Under the pieces are notes generated by a model, which was not told the origin of the DNA, made no database searches, and saw only the letters and a program-made list of their open reading frames with translations. 31,011 bases of DNA from an uncultured Parabacteroides sp. (GTDB lineage Bacteria > Bacteroidota > Bacteroidia > Bacteroidales > Tannerellaceae). The stretch is taken from NCBI GenBank assembly GCA_934725305.1, contig CAKVBA010000033.1, positions 1-31,011 on the forward strand, read 5' to 3'. Both the position numbers and the translations under genes were made by a program. Positions 9,040 to 17,415 of this stretch are shown here, piece after piece. Within the stretch, counting starts at the first letter, position 1. Every line of letters starts with the position of its first letter.

Positions 9040-9648
9040 ATGGAAACGATATCAAACACACTTTTTTGGATTTCCAACGGGCTGTTAGTCCCCGTGATAG
9101 TTCTGCTTCTGCTATTCTTTGTCCGCTCACTCCTTTTGATCGGCGGCTTCTTCGGAGAGTATTACCAACGCACGAAGTTGCAAAAAAAGTTCAACGTCAT
9201 GCTCGACACCATCAACGAAGACAATTGTGAAGAGATGCTGCGCCACCTGCCCAAGGCCTCGAGTTTCACCCTCACGAAGTGCCTGCATGAACTATCGGAT
9301 CACCGTTCGTACCCCGCTTTTTGTGAGAGGCTTTTGGCCAATTACGAGGTGGAAGCAGAGAAAGAGCTGGGCAAGTCGCGTATCCTTGCCAAATTGGGTC
9401 CGATGTTGGGGTTGATGGGAACACTTATTCCCATGGGTCCGGCTTTGGTTGGTCTGGCCAACGGAGACATCTCATCCATGGCCTATAACATGCAGGTGGC
9501 TTTCGCTACAACGGTCGTAGGGATGGTTATTGCGGCCATTGGCATCCTGACGTTGCAGGTCAAACAACGTTGGCTCTCTCGCGAAATGAATGACCTGGAG
9601 TATTTTCATAAAACAATTACAGCTACGACTCATCATGAAAAGGAATAG
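9040..9648 (+). CDS. hmuU: MotA/TolQ/ExbB-family proton channel protein, HmuU-like
   Basis: This is a 202-residue inner-membrane protein. It has three membrane segments (~12-38, 115-139, 152-174) and a cytoplasmic stretch between the first two, the layout of ExbB/TolQ. The second segment carries the glycine-rich LGPMLGLMGTLIPMGPAL pattern and the third carries NMQVAFATTVVGMVIAAIG; both match the family core. The start at 9040 follows the HmuT stop by 13 nt; an upstream ATG at 8977 lies inside hmuT and is rejected. The gene overlaps the next by 14 nt, so the two products are probably made together as a complex. Family knowledge: such pairs turn proton flow into mechanical work. Confidence 0.88.
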   Translation: METISNTLFWISNGLLVPVIVLLLLFFVRSLLLIGGFFGEYYQRTKLQKKFNVMLDTINEDNCEEMLRHLPKASSFTLTKCLHELSDHRSYPAFCERLLANYEVEAEKELGKSRILAKLGPMLGLMGTLIPMGPALVGLANGDISSMAYNMQVAFATTVVGMVIAAIGILTLQVKQRWLSREMNDLEYFHKTITATTHHEKE

Positions 9649-9958
9649 ATTACTCCATTCTGACAACGATTCAGACCCGATGGGAACGATGGCAAATCTG
9701 TTTGATGTGGCAATGGTTTTTGCCGTTGCCCTGATGGTGGCATTGGTCACTCGCTTCAATATGACCGAGATGTTCTCTAAAGAGGACTTTACCATGATAA
9801 AGAACCCCGGAAAGGAGAATATGGAGATTATCACGAAAGAGGGAAAAGAGATTAAAAGATACACTCCGTCGGAAGAGAGTGCTTCCAACAAGAAGGGTAA
9901 ACGGGTGGGCATCGCTTATCAACTCGAAAATGGTAATATCATATATATTCCTGAGTGA
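9635..9958 (+). CDS. hmuV: DUF2149 protein, HmuV-like, ExbD-resembling
   Basis: This is a 107-residue protein with one membrane segment (~21-40) after a short charged N-terminus and a small soluble C-terminal domain. The segment begins NLFDVAMVFAVALMVAL. This lines up with the ExbD pattern in which an Asp at the start of the membrane helix carries protons; here that residue is Asp24. The start at 9635 overlaps the ExbB-like gene by 14 nt. It is the last gene of the operon, and a repeat cluster follows. Membership in DUF2149 is from memory of HmuV proteins; the ExbD comparison is my own reading. Confidence 0.8.
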   Translation: MKRNRLLHSDNDSDPMGTMANLFDVAMVFAVALMVALVTRFNMTEMFSKEDFTMIKNPGKENMEIITKEGKEIKRYTPSEESASNKKGKRVGIAYQLENGNIIYIPE

Positions 9959-9984
9959 AACAAGACGGTAAAATAGCGCCAATA

Positions 9985-10425
9985 ATGCGTTGCGTGAATC
10001 CAATGTGTTGCCCTATGGAGAAGTTGCTCTTTCGAGACTCAGAGCTAATAACAATAACGATAAGAAGGAATGATGAAGCAAGGATGGGAAACCAACAATG
10101 TTGCAAAGACGGGCTGAAGGCCCAATGGATTCTCCAGCCCAGGGCAACGCCCTGGGTAAGAGTTATATACAATAATCGCCCGGTAAGTGGCAACTATAAA
10201 AAAACAACGAGATATTAAAGCAGCCTCTTTCAGGGCGCATAACTCATAATCGAATCATACCCAAGGCGTTGCCTTGGGCTGTGAAGACCTTTGGGCTTTC
10301 AGCCCGTCGTTACCCACAAACATTACCCAATGGGAACACATTGGATTCATATTATTGATGCTATTTCGCTTTCACTCAAGGCCGTGAAGAACTTTGGGCT
10401 TTCAGTCCGCTGTTACCCGTAAACG
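9985..10425. repeat. Multi-hairpin repeat cluster 1, with copies in both orientations
   Basis: This cluster fills most of the 575-bp gap after hmuV. Forward-oriented parts lie at ~9960-10200, including CCAATGTGTTGCC (from 9999), GGGCTGAAGGCCC (from 10111) and the hairpin CCCAGGGC/GCCCTGGG (10138-10156). Reverse-oriented copies fill ~10225-10425, with CCCAAGGC/GCCTTGGG (10260-10278), GGGCTTTCAGCCC just after it, and another partial unit at ~10380-10420. It is the same family as 18229-18910. The orientation switches near 10205-10225. No gene is visible here. Confidence 0.8.
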
Positions 10426-10503
10426 ACAGCCCCCTCTTCGTGTATGTAGAAACCAGAGGATCAACTAATAGCCACGTTCTCTTTTACATTTCAATCCATT
10501 TCT

Positions 10504-10511
10504 TATCTTTG
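10504..10511 (+). promoter_or_regulatory. Promoter -7 box for the DUF2156 gene
   Basis: TATCTTTG matches TAnnTTTG exactly, 22 nt upstream of the ATG at 10534. The -33 region (~10480) is only T-rich, so the promoter is moderate. Confidence 0.5.
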
Positions 10512-10533
10512 CATGTCCGAAAAGAGATAAAAC

Positions 10534-11460
10534 ATGAACATACCGTTTAAACCTATCACAATCGATGACAAAGAGGTGATTACCTCATTTACAATGAATA
10601 GCAATTATCAGAATTGCGACTTCTCTTTTGCCAATATGTGTAGCTGGCAATTTCTCTATCAAAGCGAGTTTGCCATTGTTGACGGCTTTCTGCTGATACG
10701 TTTCCGCATTGAGAAAAGTAGTCGCACGGCCTATATGATGCCGGTTGGACAGGGCGACCTGAAGGCTGCACTTCTTCTGCTTGAGGCCGACTCACTGGCG
10801 TTGGGCCGGCCGCTCTGTATGTTGGGAATCACGCCCGACGCCAAGGAGCAACTGGAGCAGGTGCTTCCCCATCAGTTTGTCTATATTCCCGAACGAGACT
10901 ACTATGACTATATCTATCTGAAGGAAGATCTGGCTCAGCTGAGGGGCAAGAAATATCAGCCCAAACGCAATCATATCAACAATTTCAAGAAGCAATATGC
11001 CTATGAATATATTCCGATAACAAAAGAGATCGTACCGCAATGCTTAAAGCTGGAACAGCAATGGTATGACGACAACTGCTTGCCCGAGGAACAAGAGGCT
11101 CTGACGGACGAACGCCAATCGCTCTCTTTTGCCCTGCACCATTTCGAGCAGCTCAACCTGATTGGCGGAGCTATCCGTGTGGAGGGAGAAATCATAGCTT
11201 TCTCATTGGGTGCGCCCATCAACAGGAATACATTTGGCGTACATATCGAAAAGGCCGACACACAATTCGATGGTTCTTATGCCATCATGAATCAGGAGTT
11301 TACCGCCCATCTGCCCGAATCCTACGTCTATCTGAATCGTGAAGAAGATCTGGGCATCGAGGGATTGCGCAAGGCCAAGCTCTCTTATCACCCCGCGTTG
11401 CTGCTCGAAAAGGCGGCCGCCATCAAGAAACCTTTTGCCTATTTGCCAAGCCATGAATAA
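10534..11460 (+). CDS. DUF2156 domain protein
   Basis: This 308-residue soluble protein belongs to the DUF2156 family, which has a duplicated GNAT-like fold related to the aminoacyl-transfer domain of MprF/FemX-type enzymes. Visible family traits are NCDFSFANMCSWQFLY (~27-42), the RNHINNFKKQYAYEY stretch (~145-160) and EEDLGIEGLRKAKLSYHP near the C-terminus. Family knowledge suggests transfer of an amino acid or acyl group; the substrate is not known. No membrane segments or signal peptide are present. The next gene (GNAT) starts inside its last codons with an 8-nt overlap, so the two are translationally coupled and may act together. Confidence 0.85.
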   Translation: MNIPFKPITIDDKEVITSFTMNSNYQNCDFSFANMCSWQFLYQSEFAIVDGFLLIRFRIEKSSRTAYMMPVGQGDLKAALLLLEADSLALGRPLCMLGITPDAKEQLEQVLPHQFVYIPERDYYDYIYLKEDLAQLRGKKYQPKRNHINNFKKQYAYEYIPITKEIVPQCLKLEQQWYDDNCLPEEQEALTDERQSLSFALHHFEQLNLIGGAIRVEGEIIAFSLGAPINRNTFGVHIEKADTQFDGSYAIMNQEFTAHLPESYVYLNREEDLGIEGLRKAKLSYHPALLLEKAAAIKKPFAYLPSHE

Positions 11461-12394
11461 GAAAGAGGAGATTATCAGATTGTGGAGAGAGTGCTTCAAC
11501 GACACAGAGGCCTTTATCCGCCTCTTCTTTGACCGGATCTATCAAGAGGAGAATGCGCTCACGATAGAACAAAGGGGAAAGGTGATAGCCGCATTGCAGA
11601 TGTTGCCCTATGAGATGACATGGCAAGGCGAAAGAATCAAGGTCGCTTATATCTACGGTGCCTGCACCGACAAACGGTGGAGAAACCAAGGATGGATGAG
11701 CCGCCTGCTTCAACAGGCTTTTGAGGTGATGGCGCAAAGAGGCATAGCGATGACCGTGTTGATTCCGGCAGAGCCGTGGCTCTTCGACTATTATGCCCGA
11801 CAAGGATATGTCACCCTCTTCAACTATGCCCGGATAAAGGTAGAACGCGCTTCGTTGCCGCCGGCATCCGCCCAATGGCTGATCGAGCCGGTGACTCAGG
11901 CTCAGCTGCCCGCCATCTATCCGCCATTCGACAAGCTGATGGAAAGCCGCGCGTGTGGAATGCTTCACTCCTATCCCGACTTTGTCTCGTTGTTCGCAGA
12001 TAGCCGTGACAATGGCGGTGAATGGCTGGTGGCTTACGACACGCATGGTGTGGCACAAGGTTTCCTCTTCCTGACGCCATCCGACGAAGGAATGACTGCC
12101 ACAGAGTTAGTGGCTACCCACGAAGAGGTGAGCCGCCGGTTGCTACAAGAGGCGATGCACCGCTATCAGATGGAATCGATCACCTATTATGCACCGCCCA
12201 CAAAAGAAAACCATCATCCGCTCGGCATGGCGCGACTGATTGCGCCTGCTCCGCTGATAGTCCATTGGATAAAAAGACATCCGAAGACATCACCCTCGCT
12301 CCACGAGCTGGAGGCAATGGCTCCGGATGCGTTGATCGGATTGCTCTTTTGTAGCGACCGGACCTGTCCCTACATGAGTCTGATGATGAATTGA
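11453..12394 (+). CDS. GNAT-family N-acetyltransferase
   Basis: This is a 313-residue protein. The N-terminal GNAT domain (~1-140) has a YIYGACTDKRWRNQGWMSRLL region that corresponds to the acetyl-CoA binding loop (R-x-Q-G-x-x). The usual final G/A of the loop is Met here. The second half resembles the C-terminal parts of Eis-like GNAT proteins and ends in CSDRTCPYMSLMMN. The start at 11453 overlaps the DUF2156 stop; a longer frame from 11339 lies wholly inside that gene and is rejected. The acceptor substrate is unknown. It ends 10 bp from the converging ybaK gene, and no clear terminator lies between them. Confidence 0.82.
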   Translation: MNKKEEIIRLWRECFNDTEAFIRLFFDRIYQEENALTIEQRGKVIAALQMLPYEMTWQGERIKVAYIYGACTDKRWRNQGWMSRLLQQAFEVMAQRGIAMTVLIPAEPWLFDYYARQGYVTLFNYARIKVERASLPPASAQWLIEPVTQAQLPAIYPPFDKLMESRACGMLHSYPDFVSLFADSRDNGGEWLVAYDTHGVAQGFLFLTPSDEGMTATELVATHEEVSRRLLQEAMHRYQMESITYYAPPTKENHHPLGMARLIAPAPLIVHWIKRHPKTSPSLHELEAMAPDALIGLLFCSDRTCPYMSLMMN

Positions 12395-12404
12395 CCCGAT
12401 GACT

Positions 12405-12890
12405 CTATTCGGCCGTAAGGTCACAAAGAGTGGCTCGCGACTCGCGGATCAGGTCGGCCGGAGCCACACGGATCTGTAATCCACGCTGGCCGGCACTCAC
12501 ATAAACGTGGTCGAACTGCTCCACGGTGTGATGCATATAGGTGGGGAAATGCTTCTTCATCCCAATGGGTGAACAACCACCGCGGATATATCCGGTTAGC
12601 GGAAGCAACTCCTTCACCGCTATCATCTCGCACTTCTTGTTGCCCGACACCTTAGCGGCTTTCTTCAGATCCACTTCGCAATCGCCGGGAATCACGCAGA
12701 CAAAGTGTCCGCTCTTTTCGCCATGCAGCACCAGTGTCTTAAACACCTGCTCCACGTTTTCGCCCAGCTGATCGGCCACATGTGTGGCACTCAAATCGCT
12801 CTCGTCCACCTCGTAGGGCACCAACTGATAGCTGACTTTGGCCTTGTCGAGCAGACGAGCCACATTCGTCTTGTTTATCTTCTCTTTCAT
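12405..12890 (-). CDS. ybaK: YbaK/EbsC-family Cys-tRNA(Pro) deacylase
   Basis: This is a 161-residue trans-editing enzyme that removes cysteine wrongly attached to tRNA-Pro in the cytoplasm. Family features are KTNVARLLDKAKVSY at the N-terminus, VFKTLVLHGEKSGHFVCVIP (~49-68), the lysine in DLKKAAKVSGNKKCEM, and GYIRGGCSPIGMKK (~100-113), the YbaK GG.SP.G signature. ATG at 12890 is preceded by GAGGAGA about ten bases upstream, an uncommonly good ribosome binding site for this group. A GTG two codons earlier (12896) is less likely. It lies 31 nt after tex and is probably the last gene of that operon. Confidence 0.92.
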   Translation of the reverse strand: MKEKINKTNVARLLDKAKVSYQLVPYEVDESDLSATHVADQLGENVEQVFKTLVLHGEKSGHFVCVIPGDCEVDLKKAAKVSGNKKCEMIAVKELLPLTGYIRGGCSPIGMKKHFPTYMHHTVEQFDHVYVSAGQRGLQIRVAPADLIRESRATLCDLTAE

Positions 12891-12921
12891 TCGCACTCTC
12901 TCCTCTTTTTCTTTTACAACA

Positions 12922-15054
12922 TTATGATTGGATTCCCTTCATAGTGAGCTGCACCCTTTTGCGGGCAAGATCGACACTGAGCACCTTCACCTTGACATGC
13001 TGATGGATAGAGACCACCGTTGTGGGGTCGCTCACGAAGCGATCGGCCAGTTCAGACACGTGCACCAGCCCGTTTTCCTTGATGCCTATATCAACGAAGC
13101 ATCCAAAATTGGTGATGTTGGTAACGATGCCCGGTAACAGTTGCCCCTCTTTCAGGTCGGTGATGCTCTTTACCGAAGGGTCAAAGGCAAAGACCTGGAT
13201 GGTCTGACGCGGATCTCGTCCCGGCTTGTCCAGCTCTTCCATAATATCAAGCAGCGTTGGCATGCCCACCGTGTCGCTTATATATTTCTCTAATTTCAAT
13301 CTGCGCTTCAGCTCTTTGTTGGCAATCAAATCGGCCAACGTACAGCCCAAGTCTTTCGCCATCCGCTCAACAACGGCATAGCTTTCGGGGTGCACCGCCG
13401 AGTTGTCCAGCGGATTCTTTCCGCCCTGAATACGCAAGAAGCCGGCCGATTGTTCAAAGGCCTTCTCGCCCATACGCGGCACCTTCAGCAATTCGCGACG
13501 CGATGCAAAGGGACCATGAGCCGCCCGATAATCGACAATGTTTTGTGCCAATGTGGGACCCAAGCCCGATATATAGGTAAGCAGATGCTTGCTGGCCGTA
13601 TTCACGTTGACGCCCACCAGGTTGACACAGCTCTCGACCGTCTGATCCAGACTCTTCTTCAATGCAGACTGATCGACATCATGCTGATATTGCCCCACGC
13701 CGATGCTCTTCGGATCAATCTTCACCAATTCGGCCAGCGGATCCATCAGACGGCGGCCGATGCTGACGGCACCGCGCACCGTTACATCATACGACGGGAA
13801 CTCTTCACGCGCTATCTTCGAAGCCGAATAGACAGAGGCACCATTTTCGCTCACCACAAACACCTGCACTTTGCGGTCGTAACGGATGCCGGTAATAAAC
13901 TGCTCGGTCTCGCGGCTGGCCGTTCCGTTGCCGATGGCAATCGCTTCGATGTCGTAGGTCTCGACCAGATGAGCCACCTTGGCCGATGCTTTTCCCCTCT
14001 CGCTCTGTGGCGGATGAGGAAAGATGGCCTCGTTGTGCAACAGATTGCCCTGAGCATCCAGACAGACCACCTTGCAACCGGTGCGAAATCCCGGATCGAT
14101 GCCCAACACACGCTTCTGTCCCAACGGAGCCGCCAACAACAGCTGACGCAAGTTTCCGGCAAAGACACGGATAGCCTCTTCGTCTGCTTTTGTCTTGCTC
14201 AAATGGGCATATTCCGTTTCGATAGAGGGCTTCAACAGACGCTTAAAGGCATCCTCCACCGAAAGAGCCACCTGCTCCGAAGCCTCGTTACGGCGCTTCA
14301 CAAACCGACGTTTCAACCGATCGACACAACCCTCGGCATCCGGCGATATGGAGACACGCAAGACGCCCTCGGCCTCGCCACGGCGAAGCGCCAACAGACG
14401 GTGAGAAGAGCAACGGTGCAACGGTTCGCTAAAGTCGAAATAGTCGCGATATTTAGCGCCCTCTTCCTCTTTGCCCTTTACCAGTTTAGAAGAGATGACG
14501 GCCGTCTTGGCAAAACCGGTGCGCACAACCACACGCGCCTCTTCGTTTTCGTTGATCCATTCGGCCATGATGTCGCGTGCGCCCTGCAACGCCTCGTCCA
14601 CGCTCTTCACCTCGCCCTTGACAAAGGCGGATGCCTTTTCGGGGCCATCGCCGTCGCGTTGCATAAAAAGCTTCTGAGCCAACGGCTCCAACCCTTTGCG
14701 GCGGGCAATCTCGGCCTTGGTCACTCGCTTAGGCTTATAAGGCAGATAAAGATCTTCTACCTCCGTAGCATTCCACGAAGCCTCGATTCGCTCACGTAGA
14801 GCCGGCGTCAGTTTCCCCTGTTCTTCGATAGAAGACAAGATTGTCTCTTTACGTCGCTTCAGTTCTGTCAATTTATCCAGCAGATCCTTGATCAGTCCTA
14901 TCTGAACTTCATCCAATCCACCGGTCATCTCCTTGCGATAGCGACTGATGAAAGGGATCGTCGCCCCTTCATCGAGCAGCTTGATGGTTCGTTCCACCTG
15001 ACCGGCAGGCAGCTGCATCTGTTTGGCAATCAGCGTATGAAATAGTGTTGTCAT
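12922..15054 (-). CDS. tex: Tex-family RNA-binding transcription accessory protein
   Basis: This 710-residue cytoplasmic protein has the usual Tex architecture. A helical N-terminal region (~1-320, beginning MTTLFHTLIAKQ, with ATIPFISRYRKEMTGGLDE) precedes a YqgF/RNase H-like domain (~325-450, VLGIDPGFRTGCKVVCLDAQG). Helix-hairpin-helix parts follow (~490-560, LLTYISGLGPTLAQNIVDYR), and a C-terminal S1 RNA-binding domain closes the protein (~640-707, LLPGIVTNITNFGCFVDIGI). Tex proteins bind nucleic acid and affect transcription elongation and stress tolerance. It starts 9 nt after the ABC transporter gene stop, so it is probably cotranscribed. A long frame on the opposite strand (13390-14799) is a shadow of this gene. 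Confidence 0.95.
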   Translation of the reverse strand: MTTLFHTLIAKQMQLPAGQVERTIKLLDEGATIPFISRYRKEMTGGLDEVQIGLIKDLLDKLTELKRRKETILSSIEEQGKLTPALRERIEASWNATEVEDLYLPYKPKRVTKAEIARRKGLEPLAQKLFMQRDGDGPEKASAFVKGEVKSVDEALQGARDIMAEWINENEEARVVVRTGFAKTAVISSKLVKGKEEEGAKYRDYFDFSEPLHRCSSHRLLALRRGEAEGVLRVSISPDAEGCVDRLKRRFVKRRNEASEQVALSVEDAFKRLLKPSIETEYAHLSKTKADEEAIRVFAGNLRQLLLAAPLGQKRVLGIDPGFRTGCKVVCLDAQGNLLHNEAIFPHPPQSERGKASAKVAHLVETYDIEAIAIGNGTASRETEQFITGIRYDRKVQVFVVSENGASVYSASKIAREEFPSYDVTVRGAVSIGRRLMDPLAELVKIDPKSIGVGQYQHDVDQSALKKSLDQTVESCVNLVGVNVNTASKHLLTYISGLGPTLAQNIVDYRAAHGPFASRRELLKVPRMGEKAFEQSAGFLRIQGGKNPLDNSAVHPESYAVVERMAKDLGCTLADLIANKELKRRLKLEKYISDTVGMPTLLDIMEELDKPGRDPRQTIQVFAFDPSVKSITDLKEGQLLPGIVTNITNFGCFVDIGIKENGLVHVSELADRFVSDPTTVVSIHQHVKVKVLSVDLARKRVQLTMKGIQS

Positions 15055-15063
15055 ATATAGTTC

Positions 15064-16497
15064 TTAAGCATTCGTTTTGTATATTTTCACTCCCGGCAAT
15101 GTAATTTCTGTCGGTAATATTTCCTGGTCTCCATTCATAGAAAGACGTATGTCGGCCAATCCCAGCAACTCATCCATCTGATGAGTCGTGAATAGGATAA
15201 GTTGTCTCTTTTTCATCTGATCGTTCCGAATATCTTCGATAATCTGATAGGTCAGCTCCTTGTCGAGTCCCTTGAAAGGCTCGTCCATAAGCAGATAGGG
15301 CGAAGGGAAAACAAGGGCACGGGCGATGGCCACACGTTGTCTCTCTCCGTTGCTCAAAGCATGGGGATAACGATCTTTCAGCTCATAGAGATTCAGCTTT
15401 TTCAGAGCATCCCGAGCCTTGCCACGTGCCTCTTCGGCCGAGAAGTGGCGAGCCAGCACCAAGGCGACATTTTCGCTCACCGTCAGCCAAGAGACCAACG
15501 TTGTTTCGTGCGACACATAGGCCACGCCCCGACTTAGGTCGATCTCTACCGATCCGCTCTTGGCCGGCTGAAGCGACAACAACATCCTCAGCAACGAGGT
15601 TTTGCCAACGCCCGACGGCGCACTCAATCCATAGATTGTGCCCGACTTCAAATCGGAGGTAAAACTCTCCTCGCTATATTTGCCCCTGAGCTGACGGGCA
15701 GAGATATTGAATTGTTTCATTCCAAAGGAAATATCTGAAGCCGCAGATGCCGGCGCATACACAACGGGCACTTTTCGATTCAGGAGATAGCGAAGCAGAC
15801 GGTCGAAGACAAATCCCAATATGACAGCAACCAGCGTCCAGACCAGCAGATCGATCATGTCGATAAAGGTCTGTGCCTGCTTCATCTGACTACCGATTCC
15901 CAGCCGACATTGCGACAACACCTCGCCCATCAATATGGCACGCCAGCCCAACGAACCGGCCTGTTGCAATCCGGCCACAAGCGTCACATGTATCTGCTCA
16001 TAAAAGATATGCAGAAAGCGGTTGGCCCGGCCCATCTGAAACAACGTGGCCATCTCTCTTGCAGAGGGCTCAATGCTGGAAAAGCCCGCCTGCAAGGCCA
16101 TGAGTAATATGGGAAACATGGTGAGAAAGGCAATCAGTAGCGGTATGCTCTCGCCATTCATCAGTATCAAGGCGATCAGGATAAACGAGATGACCGGGAT
16201 GGAGCGCATCAGAGAGAACAAGGGCAAAAACAGCATCTCAAGGCTCTTAAAGCGCGTGAATAGCCAGGCAATCGGCACCGCCAGGCCAAACGACAAAAGC
16301 ATTCCGGCCATCCAGCGAAGTCCCGAAGAGAGAAGGGATTGATAGAAGGTGATGTCTCGTAGCAAAGAGACAAGGCGGTCGCCAATCATCCCTATCGAGG
16401 GAAACAACTCCGGCTGGCCCACCAACCCGACTCCTATTTGCCACACGACCAGCAGCAAGGCCACACCGCCCATAAAACAAAGCAAATCTTTCTTCAT
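15064..16497 (-). CDS. Fused ABC transporter permease and ATPase (NitT/TauT-like)
   Basis: This 477-residue protein joins two parts that are normally separate. Residues ~1-255 are a binding-protein-dependent permease with about six membrane segments and an EAA-like loop (REMATLFQMGRANRFLHIF). Residues ~270-477 are an ABC ATPase with Walker A SAPSGVGKTS (~292-301; the first Gly of GxxGxGK is Ala), signature LSNGERQRVAIARAL, Walker B PYLLMDEPFKGLD and H-loop LILFTTHQ. It overlaps the substrate-binding lipoprotein gene by 4 nt (ATGA). The organisation resembles SsuABC/TauABC importers, but the substrate cannot be read. Because one chain carries both domains, a homodimer would form the whole transporter. 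Confidence 0.9.
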   Translation of the reverse strand: MKKDLLCFMGGVALLLVVWQIGVGLVGQPELFPSIGMIGDRLVSLLRDITFYQSLLSSGLRWMAGMLLSFGLAVPIAWLFTRFKSLEMLFLPLFSLMRSIPVISFILIALILMNGESIPLLIAFLTMFPILLMALQAGFSSIEPSAREMATLFQMGRANRFLHIFYEQIHVTLVAGLQQAGSLGWRAILMGEVLSQCRLGIGSQMKQAQTFIDMIDLLVWTLVAVILGFVFDRLLRYLLNRKVPVVYAPASAASDISFGMKQFNISARQLRGKYSEESFTSDLKSGTIYGLSAPSGVGKTSLLRMLLSLQPAKSGSVEIDLSRGVAYVSHETTLVSWLTVSENVALVLARHFSAEEARGKARDALKKLNLYELKDRYPHALSNGERQRVAIARALVFPSPYLLMDEPFKGLDKELTYQIIEDIRNDQMKKRQLILFTTHQMDELLGLADIRLSMNGDQEILPTEITLPGVKIYKTNA

Positions 16498-17411
16498 CGT
16501 CCGCTTCCGTTTATAAAGCCACCATCGGGCAATCGTCCGCCCAAGGCTTTGGGTTCATACTGATAGACAAGATGGAGCAATGAGTCGATGCTGGATTGTG
16601 ATTCCGAAGCAGTACGGTAGTGGATACGACAACGCTGAATGCTCTGAGGCGTCAGTGTTCCGGCGGCAAACACCCGTTGCTTCTCCAGTATCTCAATCGC
16701 TTTATCGGGATGTTCGTTGGCAAACAAGCAGCTCTTCACCAACAGGCTGTCCAAGGCTTGTCGCACGGGTTGCAATGTAGGATGATAAACAATAGCCGTC
16801 TGGGCAAAAGCCACCGTCGAGTCGGACGAAAGACGATTCAGGTCGGCCACGATATGAAAAGAGGTATCTCGCTTCATGGCCATGCCGATAAAGGGTTCGC
16901 TCAATACGGCCCGCTTCACACGACCGCTATAAATGGCCTGTACCAATTCGCGTGGCGAACCAAAGGTGAAATCCAATGAATACATCTCGGAAGCCGAATG
17001 TTCCATATAATGACGTGTCAGCAATTCGGGCGTCGTGCCGGCGCCAAAGAGATAAAGTGTGCGATCGTCGGGTGCAATCTGCGAGTTCTCCACCAGATAG
17101 AGCGTTCCCCAGATAGGACATCCGGCCAACCGATAGTCGATTCCTTTTGTATAGAGGTTAGCCGCACTAACCATGGGAAGCACCGCTATATCGGTCTCGT
17201 TTTTGACCATCGTTGCCTGCATCATCTGCGGAGAGTCTATTATCTCCACGGCCACTCTCCTTCCATCCACCACGGGCGGATCGATCATCCACTGGGCAAA
17301 AACGATGGCCGAGGGTCCACGTAACACGCTCACCGTAAGCGTCGATGAGTCCCGCTTCGTCTCGGTGCAACCACACAAAATCAATATCAATATAGATAAT
17401 ATGTATTTCAT
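16494..17411 (-). CDS. ABC transporter substrate-binding lipoprotein (SsuA/NMT1-like)
   Basis: This 305-residue lipoprotein has a short signal peptide and an LCGC lipobox (Cys15). Mature residues ~22-290 follow the NMT1/SsuA-like periplasmic-binding pattern: SVLRGPSAIVFAQWMID, NETDIAVLPMVSAANLYTKG (~71-90), a domain crossover at TLYLFGAGTTPELL and GRVKRAVLSEPF. It is the first gene of a probable operon with the fused permease-ATPase, tex and ybaK. Family members bind sulfonates, nitrate, thiamine precursors or similar small ligands; no residue here lets me choose among them. A promoter box lies only four bases before the ATG (see 17416-17447). Confidence 0.88.
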   Translation of the reverse strand: MKYILSILILILCGCTETKRDSSTLTVSVLRGPSAIVFAQWMIDPPVVDGRRVAVEIIDSPQMMQATMVKNETDIAVLPMVSAANLYTKGIDYRLAGCPIWGTLYLVENSQIAPDDRTLYLFGAGTTPELLTRHYMEHSASEMYSLDFTFGSPRELVQAIYSGRVKRAVLSEPFIGMAMKRDTSFHIVADLNRLSSDSTVAFAQTAIVYHPTLQPVRQALDSLLVKSCLFANEHPDKAIEILEKQRVFAAGTLTPQSIQRCRIHYRTASESQSSIDSLLHLVYQYEPKALGGRLPDGGFINGSGR

Positions 17412-17415
17412 GTTG

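Noticed and set aside
12385..12410. Bidirectional terminator between the GNAT and ybaK genes
   Set aside because: The convergent gap is only 10 bp and I could find no convincing stem with a T-run.
13390..14799. A 469-codon frame on the + strand
   Set aside because: It lies entirely antisense to tex, whose domains and motifs are clear; the product has low-complexity His/Arg/Leu-rich composition typical of a shadow frame.
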